From the NCBI GenBank assembly GCA_030272585.1, contig BSYQ01000001.1, forward strand, positions 8,385,001 through 8,449,000: 64,000 bases of DNA, read 5' to 3'. The position numbers and the translations under genes were made by a program. This stretch comes from Bryopsis sp. KO-2023 (Eukaryota; Chlorophyta; Ulvophyceae; Bryopsidales; Bryopsidaceae). Shown here piece after piece: positions 60,028 through 64,000 of the stretch; position 1 is the stretch's first letter, and each line of letters begins with the position of its first letter. The notes below the pieces were generated by a model, which was not told where the DNA came from, made no database searches, and saw only the letters and a program-made list of their open reading frames with translations.

Positions 60028-60471
60028 TCAAGTGAACTTCAATCCCCCTGCTGAAATGGCATCCAGCAAAACTTGGAGCTTTCCATGATACCTCTGACCC
60101 ACTTTGGTTTTGTAATGCAGCTCCGAGATGTCTTTTTCCCTCGATCGCTCGGCGATTAATCTGCCCACCAAAGCGCACGCAGACTTGTCGGATAAAGACA
60201 CTTTCTGCTCGTGCAAGGCCTCCCGTATACCCTTTTCGATGGTGGAAGCGGAGACCTCGATACCTCCAGTCTTTTTGTTTAGGACTTGGGCGTACACGTA
60301 TCGATTCGAAAAGCAAAGCTTCAGGTGGTACGGCCTTGGAAATGCAAACACCATTTTTGAAAGACGCTCCTTTTCTCTCCTTTTCCGTCTTGACGCCCCC
60401 CCAAGCGCATTGACAAGTTGAAAAAAAACACCATTCTTGTGCGCCAATTGCCTGGCGTCCATGTCTGACAT
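60028..60471 (-). CDS. Organellar (bacterial-type) ribosomal protein uL18
   Basis: uL18 binds 5S rRNA or its site in the large ribosomal subunit. From the ATG at 60471 the frame gives 147 residues. The family fold is visible: LKLCFSNRYVYAQVLNKKTG, EVSASTIEKGIREALHE, SACALVGRLIAERSREKD, and the C-terminal YHGKLQVLLDAISAGGLKF, which matches the bacterial YHGRVxALADAAREAGL ending. This is bacterial-type, not cytosolic eL5-type, so a mitochondrial or plastid ribosome is inferred. The N-terminus (QLAHKNGVFFQLVNALGG) is not a clear presequence; the true start or an extra exon could lie upstream, toward the DDB2 start only 107 bp away. No introns are visible. Confidence 0.75.
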   Translation of the reverse strand: MSDMDARQLAHKNGVFFQLVNALGGASRRKRREKERLSKMVFAFPRPYHLKLCFSNRYVYAQVLNKKTGGIEVSASTIEKGIREALHEQKVSLSDKSACALVGRLIAERSREKDISELHYKTKVGQRYHGKLQVLLDAISAGGLKFT

Positions 60472-60578
60472 GCCAACACCATCACCGTACGATTCTCTGC
60501 CAGAAACTTTCTGCACATTTGCAAAGGTGTCTTGAATAAGTCACTGTTCGCGGCGTTACGCTCACCCTGAGAAGTATC
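60472..60578. promoter_or_regulatory. Very short divergent promoter, L18 / DDB2
   Basis: The assigned starts are 107 bp apart on opposite strands. If the L18 frame begins further upstream, the gap is smaller still. Confidence 0.5.
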
Positions 60579-62132
60579 ATGGGCCCAAAGGCTGCGCGCG
60601 TGGTGGTTGCGAATAGCGATTCAGACGAGGAGGAGGATCCCGAGGAGAATGTGTCCCAAGATGAGATAGAGGAGGTGGAAGCGGAGCAGGAAGCCTTGCG
60701 CCGAGGTCGGACGGTTAAGATTTCTTTATCGCTGAAAAGGGGGGAGAAGTGCAAAGTGTGCGGAAGCAGCGCCCATCGGGCTGGCTTTCAAGGGGCCACC
60801 TACATAGACTGTCCGAACAAGCCTTGCTACTTGTGCAAGGTTCCTGGACACACGACTGCAACTTGTCCTCACAGATTGGACCCAGGTCGAGACTGCAGGC
60901 CCTCCACCGACCAAAACAAGGAAGGGATAATCTCGCTGTTGGCGAAACGGGAAAGGGATGGGAAGGTTAGAGGCGTCGAGCTTCCCAAAACCGAGTGGAA
61001 AGTCGACTGTGCGATCTTGAGACTGCACCACAGGCGGTGCCAATGCCTTCGATTTCACCCCACGAAAGATGATATAGTCGTCAGCGGGGACAAGTCTGGC
61101 GAATTGGCGGTGTGGAATTTCATGGATGTCAATGAAAGGACGGTCTACTCCAGGCACCATAAGGCCAACACAAATGGGATCAGGTTCATCAGGGATGGAG
61201 ATGGCATGACATGTCTGACATCATCCTCTGATGGGACTCTCAAATCGATCGATATCGAGGTGGGCAAAGGGGATGAATTGCTGAACCTCAACGAAGGAGA
61301 CGTCCAGTTCTGGGGGAAGCATTGGCTGCAGATGGTTGGGATCGACATCGATCACGAGAAAAGCCTGGCGGTGGTTGGCGATTCTTCCGGAGGCTTGCAT
61401 TTCGTGGACCACAGGGTGCCGGGGGAATTATACAATCACAGAATCCACAAAAATCGAGTCACCAGCTGTGATTTTAACCCTCGTGATAACGGCGTGTTGC
61501 TGACTTGTGGGAATGATCACACTGCAAAGATTTTGGACATCAGGAAACTCGGATCCGAGGATGGCTCGTGGAAAGAGGTCACTGTACTCCACCACCCACG
61601 AGTTGTCAACAACGCTTTGTTCAGCCCACTGACGGGGAGGAAAATCATGACCACGTGTTTGGACAATAGAATACGGCTGTGGGATGACATCAGTCGATGG
61701 GACTGCGACCCAGATCGTGAAATCATCCACAGCCACGATTTCAATCGATATTTGACACCGTTCCAAGCGACCTGGGATCCCAAGGATCTGCTGGAAAATC
61801 AGATGATGTGCGGTCGATACATCAGCGAAAATTTCAACGGGGTGGCATTGCATCCTGTGGACATGTTCGATGCATCCAATGGTAGACATTTGGCCGAAAT
61901 GGTGGATCCCATGTTATCCACCATTTCGCCCCTCAGCTTATTCCATCCTAGGTTGGATTATGTTGTCAGCGGGAGTTCGCGGGCTTTGTACATGTGGTGC
62001 CCAAAGAGCGAGGCTGACAAAGAGGAGGAGGAGATGGCCAGCAAAAAAGCCAAGAAAGATCCGATGTCCAAGGAGGCGTTGTACAGATTTTTTGATGCAG
62101 GAGTGGACAACAAGAAGGGGAAAAAGAAATGA
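60579..62132 (+). CDS. DNA damage-binding protein DDB2 (plant type), intronless
   Basis: DDB2 recognises UV lesions in chromatin and, with DDB1-CUL4, starts global-genome nucleotide excision repair. One uninterrupted frame of 517 residues. An acidic N-terminus (SDSDEEEDPEENVSQDE) precedes a zinc-knuckle pair (EKCKVCGSSAHRAGFQGA, then CYLCKVPGHTTATCPHR); this N-terminal module is known in plant DDB2 and absent from the animal protein. A WD40 propeller follows: RCQCLRFHPTKDDIVVSGDK, SSSDGTLKSID, VTSCDFNPRDNGVLLTCGND, and TTCLDNRIRLWDD. The C-terminus is Lys-rich. The lack of introns contrasts with its neighbours. Confidence 0.92.
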   Translation: MGPKAARVVVANSDSDEEEDPEENVSQDEIEEVEAEQEALRRGRTVKISLSLKRGEKCKVCGSSAHRAGFQGATYIDCPNKPCYLCKVPGHTTATCPHRLDPGRDCRPSTDQNKEGIISLLAKRERDGKVRGVELPKTEWKVDCAILRLHHRRCQCLRFHPTKDDIVVSGDKSGELAVWNFMDVNERTVYSRHHKANTNGIRFIRDGDGMTCLTSSSDGTLKSIDIEVGKGDELLNLNEGDVQFWGKHWLQMVGIDIDHEKSLAVVGDSSGGLHFVDHRVPGELYNHRIHKNRVTSCDFNPRDNGVLLTCGNDHTAKILDIRKLGSEDGSWKEVTVLHHPRVVNNALFSPLTGRKIMTTCLDNRIRLWDDISRWDCDPDREIIHSHDFNRYLTPFQATWDPKDLLENQMMCGRYISENFNGVALHPVDMFDASNGRHLAEMVDPMLSTISPLSLFHPRLDYVVSGSSRALYMWCPKSEADKEEEEMASKKAKKDPMSKEALYRFFDAGVDNKKGKKK

Positions 62133-62373
62133 TATGGTAGATTTTTGTTTCGTGCAGGGATTCTTTTGGGTATTTCTCGAGTGCCATGATTGCGGCACAG
62201 TTTGTACTGTCAGGTTGGCATGTAAAATCAAAAATGCATTGATCTTCCAACTGCCATTTCACTGTAGTGTACAGAACCAATTACAACTGACCAGTCAGTC
62301 CAGTAGCACCCAAATCATCGAAGATCCAACACAGCCCGAACACGAACCCCTGATAAGGCCGATTCTTAGCTTC

Positions 62374-64000
62374 CTACACATACTCATATCCCTTGGTTGC
62401 TTTTCCCTTTTCTATTGCAGCCATTGGGTCATCCGTTCGTGCTTTTTTGATGCGATAGGCTTCCATTTCCTCTTTGGTCACATCACACTTGTTGGCAGAT
62501 ATCGAATGATAAGATCGCTTCCTTTCGTCAGACTCAGCATTTCTCTCATCAGCCTCCATTTTCTTCAATGCAGCCTCGACCTTGGATCGATCCAACGAAG
62601 CCTCTGTGTCTCCACCACCCCAAACCTCCTGGAACACGCACACAAAAAAAACAATCTGAAACAGGGTGCCCATATCGATAAATTGCGCACATGCAACCTT
62701 CCTCCATGAAACAGCATCGCACCTGATCTGGGTTATACGACGTAAGTGTGGTTGCTTTGGACTCTTTCGCCATTCCCCGTTCCTCGCTTTCATCTTCTCT
62801 GCTGCCGTGAACGGCCCCATTCGCCGAAGCAGGTTCTCCATCCCCTTGGATTTCGGCAGGAGGGGGTGCCTGTTTCCTAGCCGTCAGCTCCTTGTGGAGT
62901 TGCTGGCCCTTTTCACCAGTGCAGTAGCTGTTTCTGACAGACTGATGGCAACATTGGTAGCCCCACTGTCCTTCATGCCACCAGCTTCCCCAAACGGTGG
63001 TGTGGTTGTTCACCAACACATCCTCTTCATACCTGAACCAATCACCACACAGTAAATCAGGAGGTGCCTTCGTTCCGACATTTCTCCACGAGGAAAATTT
63101 TCTTTTCTTCCTTTTTTTCTTTTTGGGAGGGGGGGATGGAGGAAACGGTTTCACACTGGACGTCCAAATCCGATTTTACTCTTAACAAATGCAATTCTAA
63201 CCACGCATTTGTTTTGTGATGCCCACCGATGAAAAATTGAGTAAGCCCAGTGGACGGGGTCTAATTCGATAACACCTACCTTGATCTAGCCTTCGTCACT
63301 TGACCAATGATGACCCTTCCGAAACGATCATATTCGACATAGTGCTCCGACTGTTTCAGTGAAGAAACATCCTCTGGAGCCTCCTCCGCAAGCTGCCCAT
63401 ACTTCTCCATGACCTGTTCCTTGGTCTGCTTCTGCAGCTTCTCTTTTTTGTCTTTGAATTGTCGATACAGAAGCTCGACTTGCGAAGGGACAGCCTGCAT
63501 GTTGATGTCCATTCCTTTCTGCTGAGCGACAATGGCATGCATGTTGAGGTCTTGCCACCCCTGGTAGTCCCCAGTGTGTCTGACGAAATTGTCCCCAGCG
63601 AACGATTTGTCGCTCATGGGCTGTTGTGGGAGGGGGTCCTCCCTCATGGACCGCGATTTGGGGTCGTAGTATGAAGAATTCAGATCCAGATTCAGCAGAT
63701 ATTTCGCTGTGTCCTCTCGAATTCGCAAATTTCTCACTGAACCGGACGCTCCTCCAGCTGTGGTTCTCACTCTTTTCTTGACCTCACCGAAGCCTGATCG
63801 AAAAACAAGACTAGGTCAGCGGGAAAATAACACCGCCTGAAATGCTCATGCTAGGGTGGCGAAGAATATGTATGCATCATCTGTCTTGAATTTTTGTAGG
63901 TGTAACACTGGAAACAAGTTTTCCGATAGATTAGCAAAAAGTTAGACAGGCAATCAACCAAGACTCAAAATCGGATTTTTTTCCATTTACCCGTGTCTTC
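62374..64000 (-). CDS. Pre-mRNA splicing factor SLU7 (5' truncated)
   Basis: SLU7 acts in the second catalytic step of splicing and influences 3' splice-site choice. Minus-strand exons visible: 64000-63991 (end of an exon), 63793-63280, 63032-62723, 62628-62374; phases agree. Landmarks in family order: [71 protein letters not shown], then [18 protein letters not shown] and [18 protein letters not shown], and finally [10 protein letters not shown] with [18 protein letters not shown]. The CCHC zinc knuckle and N-terminus lie beyond the window. It is convergent with DDB2, 240 bp apart. Confidence 0.94.

Overview
This is nuclear DNA of a eukaryote. Almost every recognisable gene is split by short spliceosomal introns (GT...AG, T-rich 3' ends), a U6 snRNA gene is present, and there are no ribosome-binding sites or operons. 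Several genes point to the green/plant side: a TGA-type bZIP factor with a DOG1 domain, a DDB2 with the plant-style zinc-knuckle N-terminus, a UDP-sugar pyrophosphorylase, and an SF1 carrying RRM domains. A CCDC77 orthologue suggests a lineage that still builds centrioles or flagella. My best inference is a flagellate-bearing green or streptophyte-type alga, or another alga holding such genes. The species cannot be named from this sequence.

Layout. 1-6914: 3' part of a TIMELESS/Tof1-family fork-protection gene (+). 7381-10355: TGA-type bZIP-DOG1 factor (-). 10943-13071: CCDC77 (+). 13425-14864: xylulokinase, intronless (-), head-to-head with UDP-sugar pyrophosphorylase at 15149-18246 (+). 18.2-21.4 kb: poly-T/poly-A-rich spacer. 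21357-24188: BTB/T1-domain protein (-). 24675-26264: importin-alpha-like ARM protein, intronless (+).

26.3-44.7 kb is gene-poor and AT-rich. It holds a small three-exon membrane protein (29239-30330), a duplicated 540-bp block, three tandem copies of a hairpin-forming sequence (32659-32975), uncertain coiled-coil exons near 36-37 kb, a secreted Ala-rich/Cys-tailed protein (37588-38697), and U6 snRNA (40434-40538, -).

From 44.7 kb the gene-dense pattern returns: V-ATPase subunit d (+), NDUFAF7 (-), CHMP6/VPS20 (+), mARC/MOSC (-), splicing factor SF1 with two RRMs (-), bacterial-type ribosomal protein L18 (-), DDB2 (+, intronless) and the 3' part of SLU7 (-, runs off the end).

In the two dense blocks, genes mostly alternate strand, giving convergent 3' pairs and divergent 5' pairs that share short promoters (about 108 bp for L18/DDB2, 200 bp for NDUFAF7/CHMP6, 285 bp for xylulokinase/USP). 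Functions are mainly housekeeping: genome maintenance (TIMELESS, DDB2), splicing (SF1, SLU7, U6), mitochondrial biogenesis and redox (NDUFAF7, mARC, L18), endomembrane (V-ATPase, CHMP6), nuclear import and sugar salvage. Exon borders were read by eye from splice motifs, frame continuity and protein-family similarity.
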